Positions 41,535 to 50,589 of a stretch of DNA of 64,000 nucleotides are shown piece after piece. The position numbers were made by a program, and so were the translations under genes. Origin of the DNA: an uncultured Bacteroidales bacterium (GTDB lineage Bacteria; Bacteroidota; Bacteroidia; Bacteroidales; P3); the NCBI GenBank assembly GCA_900316235.1, contig ONCC01000004.1, positions 109,406-173,405 of the forward strand, in the 5' to 3' direction. Under the pieces are notes generated by a model. That model searched no databases. It saw nothing but the letters and a program-made list of their open reading frames with translations, and was not told the DNA's origin. The first letter of the stretch is position 1, and each line of letters starts with the position of its first letter.

Positions 41535-44500
41535 ATGCCCCAGTTCACTCATTTGCACGTACACTCGCATTATTCGATGCTCGACGGAATGTCGAAAATT
41601 CCCGATCTGGTGAAGAAGGCCAAGGGTGACGGGATGTATGCAATGGCGTTGACTGACCATGGCAATATGTTTGGCATCAAGGATTTATTGGATACCGTGG
41701 CGAAAGTGAATGCGGGCCGTGCCGAAGGCGAACCGGAGTTCAAGCCCATCGTGGGTACCGAGGCCTATTGTGCCCGTCGCACTCTCTACGACAAAGACAA
41801 GAATTTCAAGGAATTGAATCCCGAGAACGGGAAGGAGCGTGTGGTAGACCGCTCGGGTTACCACTTGATACTGCTGGCAAAGAACCTGCAGGGTTATCAT
41901 TCACTCTGCAAGTTGGCTTCGATAGCCTACACCGACGGCTTCTATGACCGTCCGCGTATCGACCATAATGTACTCGAACAGTACAAGGAAGGTCTCATTG
42001 TCTGCTCGGCCTGTCTGGGTGGTGAGATTCCACAACTTATCCTGGCGGGCAAGTTGGAAGAGGCTGAGAAACAGGTGCTTTGGTTCAAGGAACGTTTCGG
42101 TGACGACTACTACATCGAGCTCATGCGTCATAAGACCGACAAGCCCAACGCCAACTACGACACCTATCGCATGCAGATGAAGGTTGAGCCGGAGCTGATA
42201 AGACTTGCCAGGAAACATAATATCAAGCTGATAGCTACCAATGATGCTCACTTCGTGCTCGAAGAGCACGGCGACGCCCACGATCACCTCATCTGTCTGG
42301 CCACGCAGAAGGACTACGACGACCCCAATCGCATGCACTACACCAAGCAGGAGTGGCTGAAGAGTCCCGAGGAGATGGCTGCGGTCTTTGCCGACCTGCC
42401 CGAGGCACTGGAGAACACCATGGAGATTGCCGACAAGGTGGAAGTCTACAGCATCGACAGCGACCCTCTAATGCCGGTGTTCCCCATCCCCGAAAGTTTT
42501 GGGAAAGAGGAGGATTGGCGGCAGAAGTATACCGAGGAGGACCTCTTCAACGAGTTCACCCGCAACGAGAAAGGTGAGGTGGTGCTGAGTCAGGAGGCCG
42601 CTGAGAAGAAAATCAAGAAGTTGGGAGGATACGAGAAGCTCTACCGTATCAAGTTTGAGGCAGATTACCTTTCCCACCTGGTGTGGGAGGGCGCCCACAA
42701 GCGCTATGGCGAGGAACTGAGCGAAGAAGTGCAGGAGCGTATCACCTTTGAGCTGCATACCATCAAAACAATGGGTTTTCCGGGATACTTCCTGATAGTC
42801 AGTGATTATATCCGTGCCGCCCGCGAGGAACTGGGTGTCAGCGTGGGTCCTGGTCGTGGAAGTGCGGCAGGAAGTGTGGTGGCCTATTGTCTCTGGATTA
42901 CCGACCTCGACCCGCTGCGTTACGACCTCCTGTTCGAGCGTTTCCTCAACCCCGACCGTATATCGCTGCCTGATATCGACGTGGACTTCGATGATGCCGG
43001 CCGTGGAAAGGTGCTCGACTGGGTGACGAAGAAATACGGCAAGGAGCGTGTGGCACATATCATTACCTATGGCACCATGGCCACCAAGAGTTCCATTGCC
43101 GATGTGGGACGTGTCGAGAAGGTACCCCTCAGCACCGTCAACCAGCTCAAAGGATATATCCCCGACCGAGGTTTTCCCGACAACATCAAGGATGACAAGG
43201 GCAAAGCGCCGAAGGTGAACCTGAAGAACTGCTACAAGTATGTCCCCGAGTTGAAAAACATCATGCAGAATGGACCTGACGACCTGCGCCGCATGCTCAC
43301 CTACGCAGAGGAACTCGAGGACACTAACCGCCAGATTGGAATCCACGCCTGCGGTGTTATCATTGGCTCGCAGGACATCACCAATGTGGCGCCCGTGTGT
43401 GTCATCAACGATAAGGACTCGGGCGAGGATGTGCTCGTCACCCAGTACGACGGCCACGTGGTGGAGAATGTGGGACTGATCAAGATGGACTTCCTGGGCC
43501 TCAAGAACTTGACCATCATCAAGAACTGCATCCGCATGGTGAAGAAACGTCTGGGCGAAGAGATCGATATCGACCACCTGCCGCTGGACGACGAGCTCAC
43601 CTACAAGCTCTTCTGCGAGGGCAACACCGTGGGTGTGTTCCAGTTTGAAAGTGCCGGTATGCAGAAGTACCTCCGCGAGCTGCAGCCCCATGTCATTGAC
43701 GACCTCATCGCCATGAATGCCCTCTACCGTCCGGGTCCCATGGACAACATCCCCGAGTTCATCGACCGCAAGCAGGGTCGCAAGCCCATCACCTACGACA
43801 TTCCGGTGATGGAGAAATATCTCAAGGACACTTATGGCATCACCGTCTACCAGGAGCAGGTCATGCTCCTGAGCCGCCTGTTGGCGGGCTTCACCCGTGG
43901 CCAGAGCGATACGCTCCGCAAGGCCATGGGTAAGAAGCAGATTGAGAAGATGAACGAGCTGGAGGTGCTCTTCTATGAGGGTGGCGAGAAAAATGGTCAC
44001 CCCAAGGAGATACTAAGTAAGATTTGGGAGGAATGGAAGAAGTTTGCCTCCTACGCCTTCAACAAGTCGCATGCTGCCTGCTACTCGTGGGTGGCCTACC
44101 AGACGGCCTACCTCAAGGCGCACTATCCGGCGGAGTATATGGCCGCCGTGATGACGAGTGCGCAGACCGACATCAAACGAGTCACCGAGCTCATGGAGGA
44201 CTGTAAGAGGCAGGGCGTCGAGGTGGCGGCACCGAGTGTCAATGACTCGGAGATGGACTTCAGCGTCGACAAAGATGGCAAGATACGCTTCGGTATGCAG
44301 GCCATCAGTGGCATGGGGGAGGCGGCGTCGAGTGTCATCATCGCCGAACGCGAGAAAAATGGCCCCTATGCCGACATCTTCGACTTCCTCAAGCGCGTCG
44401 ACATGCATTCGGTGAACAAGAAAAATATGGAGGTGCTGGTGAAGGCCGGTGCTTTCGATGGCATCGGTACCATGCATCGCGCCCAGTATTTTTATAAAGA

Positions 44501-45335
44501 GAACCAACTGGAAACGACTCCTACCTACCTCGACCTACTGGTGAGGTGGGCCATCCGTCGCCAGGACGGCGCAGGCTCCAATCAGATGTCCATCTTCAGT
44601 ATGAGCGAAGAGCTTGCTGAGGAGGATCATCCGCCCATCCCCGAGTGCCCTGAGTGGACCACCCTCGAGCGCTGCCGTTCCGAGAAAGAGGTTATCTCCA
44701 CCTATCTCTCGGGACATCCCCTAGATGACTTCAAGTATGAGATGAAGGTGTTTACCAATGTCGGTGTGGCTCAGCTCTCCTCGCTGCAGCAGTTCGCGGG
44801 CCATGAGGTGCGCTTCGGCGGCATGGTCACGGGATGTAAGAGTGGCGTGTCGTCCAAGGGCAACCCTTATGGCTCGATGGTTATCGACGACTACTCGGGC
44901 AGTTATGAGTTGCGACTCTATGATGAGGAGTTCACCGACTGGAAGAACTTCTTCACCAACGACACTTTCATCTTCTGTCGCGCCAATGTGCGCTCTTTCA
45001 GCTATAAGGATAAGCAAACTGGTGCCGACAAGACCTACACGCGTATGAGGATTCTTTCCATGTCGCTGCTGGGCAAGGTGATGGATAAGTTCACGTCGAA
45101 ACTTTCATTCGTTGTCCCATTGGAGGCTGTAGATGAGAATTTCTGTAAGAATCTCTCTAAGTTGGCGCGCAAGCACAAGGGTGACGTGCCGCTGCAAGCC
45201 ATCGTCGTTGATGCTCCGCGTAATCTTACACTAACCCTCAACACTGCCGACCTGCGGGTCGTGACGCATGATATGATTGCCGACCTGGAGCAGTTACCGG
45301 GGGTCAGTAGCGTGCAGCCGATACTAAAAAGCTAG
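41535..45335 (+). CDS. dnaE: DNA polymerase III alpha subunit
   Basis: 1266 residues from MPQFTHLHVHSHYSMLDGM; an upstream in-frame ATG at 41475 would precede the -7 promoter element and is rejected. The catalytic chain of the replicative polymerase. N-terminal PHP domain (HLHVHSHYS, ALTDHGNMFG); palm with PDIDVDFDD (479-487; Asp480, 482, 484) and GPGRGSAAGS just before it; fingers; the tandem HhH region (MNALYRPGPMD, SHAACYSWVAYQTAYLK); C-terminal OB fold (EVRFGGMVTG). Length slightly above the E. coli protein. Followed by the GSCFA gene after 3 bp. Confidence 0.96.
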   Translation: MPQFTHLHVHSHYSMLDGMSKIPDLVKKAKGDGMYAMALTDHGNMFGIKDLLDTVAKVNAGRAEGEPEFKPIVGTEAYCARRTLYDKDKNFKELNPENGKERVVDRSGYHLILLAKNLQGYHSLCKLASIAYTDGFYDRPRIDHNVLEQYKEGLIVCSACLGGEIPQLILAGKLEEAEKQVLWFKERFGDDYYIELMRHKTDKPNANYDTYRMQMKVEPELIRLARKHNIKLIATNDAHFVLEEHGDAHDHLICLATQKDYDDPNRMHYTKQEWLKSPEEMAAVFADLPEALENTMEIADKVEVYSIDSDPLMPVFPIPESFGKEEDWRQKYTEEDLFNEFTRNEKGEVVLSQEAAEKKIKKLGGYEKLYRIKFEADYLSHLVWEGAHKRYGEELSEEVQERITFELHTIKTMGFPGYFLIVSDYIRAAREELGVSVGPGRGSAAGSVVAYCLWITDLDPLRYDLLFERFLNPDRISLPDIDVDFDDAGRGKVLDWVTKKYGKERVAHIITYGTMATKSSIADVGRVEKVPLSTVNQLKGYIPDRGFPDNIKDDKGKAPKVNLKNCYKYVPELKNIMQNGPDDLRRMLTYAEELEDTNRQIGIHACGVIIGSQDITNVAPVCVINDKDSGEDVLVTQYDGHVVENVGLIKMDFLGLKNLTIIKNCIRMVKKRLGEEIDIDHLPLDDELTYKLFCEGNTVGVFQFESAGMQKYLRELQPHVIDDLIAMNALYRPGPMDNIPEFIDRKQGRKPITYDIPVMEKYLKDTYGITVYQEQVMLLSRLLAGFTRGQSDTLRKAMGKKQIEKMNELEVLFYEGGEKNGHPKEILSKIWEEWKKFASYAFNKSHAACYSWVAYQTAYLKAHYPAEYMAAVMTSAQTDIKRVTELMEDCKRQGVEVAAPSVNDSEMDFSVDKDGKIRFGMQAISGMGEAASSVIIAEREKNGPYADIFDFLKRVDMHSVNKKNMEVLVKAGAFDGIGTMHRAQYFYKENQLETTPTYLDLLVRWAIRRQDGAGSNQMSIFSMSEELAEEDHPPIPECPEWTTLERCRSEKEVISTYLSGHPLDDFKYEMKVFTNVGVAQLSSLQQFAGHEVRFGGMVTGCKSGVSSKGNPYGSMVIDDYSGSYELRLYDEEFTDWKNFFTNDTFIFCRANVRSFSYKDKQTGADKTYTRMRILSMSLLGKVMDKFTSKLSFVVPLEAVDENFCKNLSKLARKHKGDVPLQAIVVDAPRNLTLTLNTADLRVVTHDMIADLEQLPGVSSVQPILKS

Positions 45336-45338
45336 GGT

Positions 45339-46256
45339 ATGCAGAATATTGAGTTCCATACCAGGGTAGGAGTGCCGCCGATGCCGTTCGGTATCGATTA
45401 TGCTACGGGTATCGTCAGTCTTGGATCCTGTTTCTCCGACGAAATTGGCCGGCGGCTGCAAGAGTGTGATTTCCATATCGAGCAGAATCCTTTCGGCACG
45501 CTTTACAATCCTGCCTCTGTCGCCTCGGCGCTGCACCGCATCATGTACGACTGCGAGATAGGTATGGAAGACCTCGTGGAACACGAAGGCCTATGGCATT
45601 CGTGGCACCACCATGGCAGTTTTTCGAGGACTACCGCTGAGGAGTGCCTGAAAGTCTGCAACAACCGACTCCACCGAGCACATGAGGCATTGAAACAGGC
45701 AGGCCTGCTGATGATTACTTTTGGTTCGGCATGGGTTTACGAGCGAGAGGGACAGGTGGTGGCCAATTGCCACAAGCTTCCGCAGGATAACTTCGTCCGC
45801 CGCAAGCTGTCGGTAGATGATATCGTTAGCCTTTGGCGGCCATTGCTCGACGAGCTCCATGCCTGCTATCCCCTGCTCCACGTTCTCTTCACCGTCTCGC
45901 CCATCCGCCATATCGGTGACGGTCTCCATGGAAACCAACTCAGCAAGGCTACCTTGTTGCTGGCCATCGACCAGTTGGTCGACCACGACCTTCCTACGCC
46001 CCAAAAGAAAGGCGGCAAGATGCCTGAGGCCGAAAGACCCTGGACGGTCTATTTCCCCTCTTACGAAATTGTCCTCGACGAGCTACGCGACTACCGCTTT
46101 TATAACCCCGATATGGCGCACCCCTCGGATCTGGCTGTCGATGTCGTCTGGGACCGCTTCCAGCGTGTCACCATGTCCCCCGCCATCAGCGAACAGGCAC
46201 ACCTCAACAGAAAACAACATAAACGTCAAAAACATATACCGTTACACCAACAATGA
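45339..46256 (+). CDS. GSCFA domain protein
   Basis: 305 residues. The name-giving motif is present as SLGSCFSDEIGRRL (about 27-40), followed by NPFGTLYNPASVA; FGSAWVYE and FTVSPIRHIGDG are other family marks. The fold is of the SGNH/GDSL esterase type, so it may be an acyl-ester hydrolase in envelope metabolism. Tightly placed between dnaE and ddl (ATGA overlap with the latter), an order common in Bacteroidetes. Confidence 0.9.
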   Translation: MQNIEFHTRVGVPPMPFGIDYATGIVSLGSCFSDEIGRRLQECDFHIEQNPFGTLYNPASVASALHRIMYDCEIGMEDLVEHEGLWHSWHHHGSFSRTTAEECLKVCNNRLHRAHEALKQAGLLMITFGSAWVYEREGQVVANCHKLPQDNFVRRKLSVDDIVSLWRPLLDELHACYPLLHVLFTVSPIRHIGDGLHGNQLSKATLLLAIDQLVDHDLPTPQKKGGKMPEAERPWTVYFPSYEIVLDELRDYRFYNPDMAHPSDLAVDVVWDRFQRVTMSPAISEQAHLNRKQHKRQKHIPLHQQ

Positions 46257-47233
46257 AAAAAAATATAGCACTTGTTATGGGCGGGTTCAGCGGCGAGCAT
46301 GACATCAGCATCGCCAGCGGGAACCAGGTCTATGGTCAGCTCGACCATAATAAATATAATGTCTATAAGATTGTCATCGACCGCGAAGGGTGGTACTGGG
46401 AACAGGAGGGCGAACATCGTCCTGTCGACCGCGGTAATTTTACCGTCGACGACAATGGACAGACCATCCACTTCGACCTGGCTTTCATCATTGTCCACGG
46501 CAATCCCGGCGAGAACGGCGTGCTGCAGGGCTATTTCGATATGCTCGGTGTAAGATACACTACTTGTGGATTCTATACCTCGGCACTGACCTTCCAGAAA
46601 GGCTATTGCAATCCCGTGGTCAAGAGTTTTGGTATCGTCAAGGTAGCCGAATCGGCTTTGCTTTACAGCATGGATGACATCGCTAAGACCAAGAGCATAA
46701 AACTGCCTGTCTTTGTAAAGCCCGCCGCCGGCGGAAGCAGCGTGGCCACCACCAAGGTGAAGACGCAGGAACAACTGCTGCCGGCCATCCGCGAGGCCTT
46801 CACCGAGGATCACGCCGTGCTGGTGGAAGAATGTATCAATGGCCGTGAATTTGACTGTGGTGTCTTCCGCAAGGCGGATGGCGAGAAGCTTGTCTTTCCC
46901 ATCACCGAGATTATCCCCAAGGGTGGCCATGAGTTCTTCGACTACGAGGCTAAGTATCAGGGTTTCAGTAATGAGGTGACACCCGCCGAATGCCCCGAGA
47001 GCATCTCAAAACACATTCAGGAGGTCTCCTCCAAACTCTACGACCTGCTGGGTTGCAAGGGAATTGTGCGCTTCGACTATATCCACGACACCGCCAAAGA
47101 CGAGCTCTTCTTCCTGGAGGTCAACACCATCCCCGGCCAGAGCGCCGAGAGCATCGTCCCCAAGCAGGCCAAAGCCATGGGTATCAGCCCTGCGGAGCTC
47201 TACGAGATGAGTATCCAAGCCGCGCTTGCATGA
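46253..47233 (+). CDS. ddl: D-alanine--D-alanine ligase
   Basis: 326 residues, ATP-grasp enzyme that makes the D-Ala-D-Ala dipeptide for peptidoglycan. Seen: ALVMGGFSGEHDISIASG at the N-terminus, IIVHGNPGENGVLQGYFDML, VFVKPAAGGSSVATTKV (ATP-binding loop), FDCGVFR, and the C-terminal RFDYI / FFLEVNTIPGQSAESIVPKQ metal-binding end. Usual length. Cytoplasmic. Overlaps the GSCFA stop by 4 bp. Confidence 0.95.
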   Translation: MKKNIALVMGGFSGEHDISIASGNQVYGQLDHNKYNVYKIVIDREGWYWEQEGEHRPVDRGNFTVDDNGQTIHFDLAFIIVHGNPGENGVLQGYFDMLGVRYTTCGFYTSALTFQKGYCNPVVKSFGIVKVAESALLYSMDDIAKTKSIKLPVFVKPAAGGSSVATTKVKTQEQLLPAIREAFTEDHAVLVEECINGREFDCGVFRKADGEKLVFPITEIIPKGGHEFFDYEAKYQGFSNEVTPAECPESISKHIQEVSSKLYDLLGCKGIVRFDYIHDTAKDELFFLEVNTIPGQSAESIVPKQAKAMGISPAELYEMSIQAALA

Positions 47234-47269
47234 ATCTCCCCGCACTTCGTGCGGGAAAAACAGAAAAAA

Positions 47270-47298
47270 AACAGGAACCGTTGAGATTCCTGTTTTTT
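47270..47298 (+). terminator. Terminator after ddl
   Basis: AACAGGAA / TTCCTGTT stem with a run of T. A CCCGCACTTCGTGCGGG hairpin (47239-47255) precedes it. Confidence 0.8.
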
Positions 47299-47300
47299 TG

Positions 47301-47371
47301 AGGTCGCTTCCGGATTTGAACCGGAGTAGCAGGTTTTGCAGACCTGTGCCTAGCCCCTCGGCCAAACGACC
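47301..47371 (-). tRNA. tRNA-Cys (anticodon GCA)
   Basis: Read on the minus strand: acceptor arm GGTCGTT pairs with AGCGACC (one G-U), discriminator base T as is usual for tRNA-Cys. The anticodon stem CAGGT/ACCTG holds the loop CTGCAAA with anticodon GCA, and the T arm is CCGGTTCAAATCCGG. 71 nt; CCA is not encoded. No attachment-site duplication seen. Confidence 0.93.
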
Positions 47372-47664
47372 TTTTCATTTCGAGGTGCAAAAGTACAAAG
47401 TTTTTCCCACATGGCAAAATTAATTTTGAATTTAGAACCATAAAATTTGAATTAGGGATTGATAATTAGTTCGTTAAAGCTTATTATTTTTGCTCTCTTT
47501 CTGCCCTCAGGGCGCCCCTCCTAGGGGAAGAACAGGACTTTCTCTGCCTTTTTTTGCATCTTTGTCATCGCTTATCAGAATAGGGTAGGAGAAGGCGAGG
47601 GATAAGGGAGAAGTAAGGAAAAAATAAATTTGGGGGAATGTATTATAATTTGTAATTTTGCAGT
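47372..47664. other. Short intergenic stretch before the two-component genes
   Basis: No gene. Contains the tRNA-Cys promoter side (minus strand) and the promoter of the histidine kinase at its right end. Confidence 0.5.
47629..47660 (+). promoter_or_regulatory. Promoter immediately ahead of the histidine kinase
   Basis: TTTG (47629-47632) and TAATTTTG (47653-47660), 20 bp apart. The ATG follows only 4 bp after the -7 element, so the mRNA would be leaderless or nearly so. Confidence 0.6.
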
Positions 47665-49689
47665 ATGAAACGGTATATAGGATATATTGTAATACTATTG
47701 TTTACAGTCTTTTATGGCTGTGGAAGGGAACGTGGGGTCGATCCCCTGCGGCGGTCGCGTGTGGACGGGTTGAACAAGGAGGCCTTTGTCAATCGCTACC
47801 GCGACCCGCAGCGTTGTCTCGACTGCTCGCAACAAGCCCTGAAATATATCCATGACTCTCTGCCTGAGTATGTTGACGGTAGATTGCGCGCCTGCAACAA
47901 CATGGCTTTCGCCTATTTCCTGATGTCGGATTACCCCGAGGCCAACCAGATGCTTGACATGGTGGAGAAAACAATCACGTCTGTAGAGACACAGCCTACT
48001 GCGTCTCCCATGGAGAATGGCGATATTGAATTGGTTATCAGTAATCTGTTGCGGGCGAGATTGTTGCAGCGCAACTGCCAGATTGCTGACAGCTACCGCC
48101 TGCTCTATGACATCGGTCGCTCGGGAACCCTCGAGCGTAACGACGATAACCTGCTCTACAACTACGCTCAGACAGAGTACTATATCACCCTTTTAACCCT
48201 CAATTTCCACTATCGTAACGGTAAGGAACAGGATGTGATGTCGACCATCCGCGAAGTGGAGCGTCGACGGGAGGGATTGAAGGTGGATTATGCTCAGGAT
48301 ATGGCACTTAACTATGCTTTGGCTTATGGCCTACAGAGTGCCGGCGAGAGCCTGAAGGCCCTTGAATACTGCGAAAAGAATTTCGATATCCTTGACCGTC
48401 TGTCCTTTATGCGTGTGCCAGGCGATACGGTGAGCGCTTTCTGTCTCTACAACTACGCCAATACGCTGCAGATGACGGCTTCGATATGTAAGAGCATGCC
48501 GGGGACGATACCTGCCGACAGTGTGCTCTCCCTCTATGACGAGGCGCGACGCTGCTTCTTCAACTATGGTGACCCCTATCAAATGCTTGGCGGAGTGACC
48601 TCTACGGCCCGCTATGCGTTGCTCATCGGTGATACTCTTTTCGCCCACGAGGTGATTCGCGAGTGGCAGGCCCTGCGCGGCACATGGACCCCGTTTGCAG
48701 CACCCAAAATGGAGCTGGAATACTTCGACCTCCTCATTCGCAGCAACATAGCCAAGAGTCCTGCGGAGAACCGCCGCTGGTATGAGCATCGCTATGAGAT
48801 CCAGGAATATATCACGCGCAACGAGGAAGAGGACTTTGCCCTTCAGAACTCGCTTGATATGGCACAGCGGCGGAGCCGTCTGATGACCATCTTCAGCATG
48901 GCTTTGGGCACGCTGTTGGTGGCGCTGGCGGTGCTGGCGGTACTGCTGTGGCGCAATGCTCTGAGGCTGAGGCGTGAGAAACGTCAGCTCGAGGCCGCCA
49001 AGCGGCGCGATGTGGAGCGTATCGCCAATGTGGAGACCTGCCTGAGTGTGATGCGCCACGACGTCAGCCCTTTCATAGGCTACCTGAGGAATCCCAACCT
49101 CTCGGCTGAATTGAGGGACGAGGTGTTGTCGCAGCTGCTGAGGACCTTTGATAATATCAAGAACTGGACCTCGCTGTCCATCCCTTCAGGACTGGTTTTC
49201 AGTGCCTCACACTTTGTGTTGCAGGAGGTGTTCGACGACGTGAGCCGCATGGTTATCTCTCCCCGGAAGGGCGTCGTGCTCGACTTCCAGGCTACCGATG
49301 CCATCGTCTGGGGCGACCGCCTGCTGGTGACCATTATGCTGAGAAACTTGGTTAACAACGCGTTGCAACATACCGAGAATGGTAGCGTTAATATTGTAGA
49401 GACGCGGCCTGCCGCGTCTCCCTCGCCTGCCGCCTCTCCCTCGGGGCAAGAGAAGAATAAGGAGGAATTCGTGGAGATTGTGGTGACGGATACGGGCGTG
49501 GGGATGAGTGAGGAGCAGAAGGAGAACCTCTTCCGGGCAGACAGGCCTAGTGGCGACCATGGGTTTGGCTTGATCTTATGCCGCTATATCGTTAAGAAAC
49601 ATGACGATAACACGCGCCGCGGTTGTCGAATCTGGGCCGAGAGTACCCTGGGCGAAGGGACGGCGATGCATGTGGTTTTAAGTAGTTAA
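47665..49689 (+). CDS. Sensor histidine kinase with helical-repeat sensor domain
   Basis: 674 residues. Lipobox-like N-terminus (VFYGC) or signal anchor, a large periplasmic domain of TPR-like helices (about 40-390), one membrane segment (about 408-430, SMALGTLLVALAVLAVLLW), then the kinase: H box VMRHDVSPFIGYL, N box LRNLVNNALQHT, G1 VTDTGVGM and G2 GDHGFGLIL. Between the N and G1 boxes a Pro/Ala/Ser insert (about 580-600) is coded by a palindromic DNA repeat. The response regulator follows after 10 bp and the secreted protease after that, so the pair may regulate it (inference). Confidence 0.9.
   Translation: MKRYIGYIVILLFTVFYGCGRERGVDPLRRSRVDGLNKEAFVNRYRDPQRCLDCSQQALKYIHDSLPEYVDGRLRACNNMAFAYFLMSDYPEANQMLDMVEKTITSVETQPTASPMENGDIELVISNLLRARLLQRNCQIADSYRLLYDIGRSGTLERNDDNLLYNYAQTEYYITLLTLNFHYRNGKEQDVMSTIREVERRREGLKVDYAQDMALNYALAYGLQSAGESLKALEYCEKNFDILDRLSFMRVPGDTVSAFCLYNYANTLQMTASICKSMPGTIPADSVLSLYDEARRCFFNYGDPYQMLGGVTSTARYALLIGDTLFAHEVIREWQALRGTWTPFAAPKMELEYFDLLIRSNIAKSPAENRRWYEHRYEIQEYITRNEEEDFALQNSLDMAQRRSRLMTIFSMALGTLLVALAVLAVLLWRNALRLRREKRQLEAAKRRDVERIANVETCLSVMRHDVSPFIGYLRNPNLSAELRDEVLSQLLRTFDNIKNWTSLSIPSGLVFSASHFVLQEVFDDVSRMVISPRKGVVLDFQATDAIVWGDRLLVTIMLRNLVNNALQHTENGSVNIVETRPAASPSPAASPSGQEKNKEEFVEIVVTDTGVGMSEEQKENLFRADRPSGDHGFGLILCRYIVKKHDDNTRRGCRIWAESTLGEGTAMHVVLSS
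47981..48010 (+). repeat. GTAGAGAC palindromic repeat inside the kinase gene, copy 1
   Basis: GTAGAGACACAGCCT then ACTGCGTCTCCC: an imperfect inverted repeat that occurs again at 49396-49424 in the same gene. Confidence 0.65.
49396..49424 (+). repeat. GTAGAGAC palindromic repeat inside the kinase gene, copy 2
   Basis: GTAGAGACGCGGCCT then GCCGCGTCTCCC: arms GAGACGCGGC / GCCGCGTCTC are complementary. It encodes part of the Pro/Ala/Ser-rich insert in the ATP-binding domain. Confidence 0.7.
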
Positions 49690-49699
49690 GTAGAATAGT

Positions 49700-50566
49700 A
49701 TGATGAAGAATATACGAGTAATGATGGTGGACGACGAGCCGCTGATTAGGAAGGCCGTCGCGATGGAGATGAACGAACGGGGTTCGAACGCGACCATAGG
49801 GAGCGAACGTACCATGAACGCGACCATAGGGAGCGAACGTACCTCGTTCGCTGAGGTGGAGTGCCACACGGGCGACTTCACCACGGAGCAGCGCTGTGTG
49901 GAAATGGTGGAAACTTTCGCTTCGGGACCTAGCCTGATGGCGGCGTTGGAAAACGCAGAGATACCCGATTATGTGTTGGTGGACATGGAGTTCCAGGGCG
50001 AGCCCACGGGAGGGCTGTTGATTACGAGGAGGCTCCATGAGCGCTATCCGCAGGTGAAGATTATCATCTTCTCGGGGCGGTTCGACAACCCTTCTTTAAT
50101 AAGCGAGAATCGCGCGCAGCGCATCAATGAGATAGGTGCCGTGGTGATGGAGGCCTTGCGGCTGGGTGCCAGTGCCTTCGTGAGCAAGAACGCTGCCGGA
50201 GGCTTCTCCATCGAGAATATCCTCCGAGCCATTGCCTGTCTTGAGCGTGGCGAGCAGTTCTATTTCAACTACCCTGTGATGCTGACCTTGAAGGAGGCCG
50301 CCGAGAAGTGGTTCGACCTGGTGGGGCCGCAGGCCGCCATCGAGGTGACGGATGCCGAGCGGCAGCTGCTGCTCCTCGAGGCTGCAGGGTGTACTGCCAG
50401 CGAGATCTCCAACCAGCTGGGCGAGAGCGATAAGGCCATCCAGGAGCACCAGAAAGAGCTCTCGCAGCGGTTCGACATCGTGAACAAGAGTGCCGCGAGG
50501 GTGGCCAAAGCGTTGTCGCTGGGTTTGATAAGTCCGGGCGACATCCACTTCCTGCCGAGAAATTAA
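49700..50566 (+). CDS. Response regulator with LuxR-like HTH
   Basis: 288 residues. Receiver domain with Asp-Asp at 11-12 (VMMVDDEPL), the phospho-acceptor region VLVDMEFQGEPTGG, and ASAFVSKNAAGG with the conserved Lys. A C-terminal HTH of the LuxR/FixJ type follows (LLLEAAGCTASEISNQLG). The receiver contains an extra, tandemly duplicated segment NATIGSERT x2 (about 30-48) after the first helix, coded by a 30-bp DNA duplication. Co-transcribed with the kinase, and 23 bp ahead of the giant protease gene. Confidence 0.9.
   Translation: MMKNIRVMMVDDEPLIRKAVAMEMNERGSNATIGSERTMNATIGSERTSFAEVECHTGDFTTEQRCVEMVETFASGPSLMAALENAEIPDYVLVDMEFQGEPTGGLLITRRLHERYPQVKIIIFSGRFDNPSLISENRAQRINEIGAVVMEALRLGASAFVSKNAAGGFSIENILRAIACLERGEQFYFNYPVMLTLKEAAEKWFDLVGPQAAIEVTDAERQLLLLEAAGCTASEISNQLGESDKAIQEHQKELSQRFDIVNKSAARVAKALSLGLISPGDIHFLPRN
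49786..49845 (+). repeat. In-frame tandem duplication in the response regulator
   Basis: Two 30-bp units with the core AACGCGACCATAGGGAGCGA. The core CGACCATAGGGAGCG resembles CGACCGCAGGGAGCG of the dispersed hairpin repeat. Confidence 0.8.
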
Positions 50567-50589
50567 TAATTAACCAAACATACAATATC

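Noticed and set aside
42468..44000. A 510-codon open frame antisense to dnaE
   Set aside because: Shadow of the polymerase coding sequence; no motif and no promoter on the minus strand.
47301..47371. tRNA-Cys as an integration site for the accessory region
   Set aside because: It lies 13 kb from the defence genes, the flanking genes are housekeeping, and no duplicated tRNA 3' end or integrase was seen.
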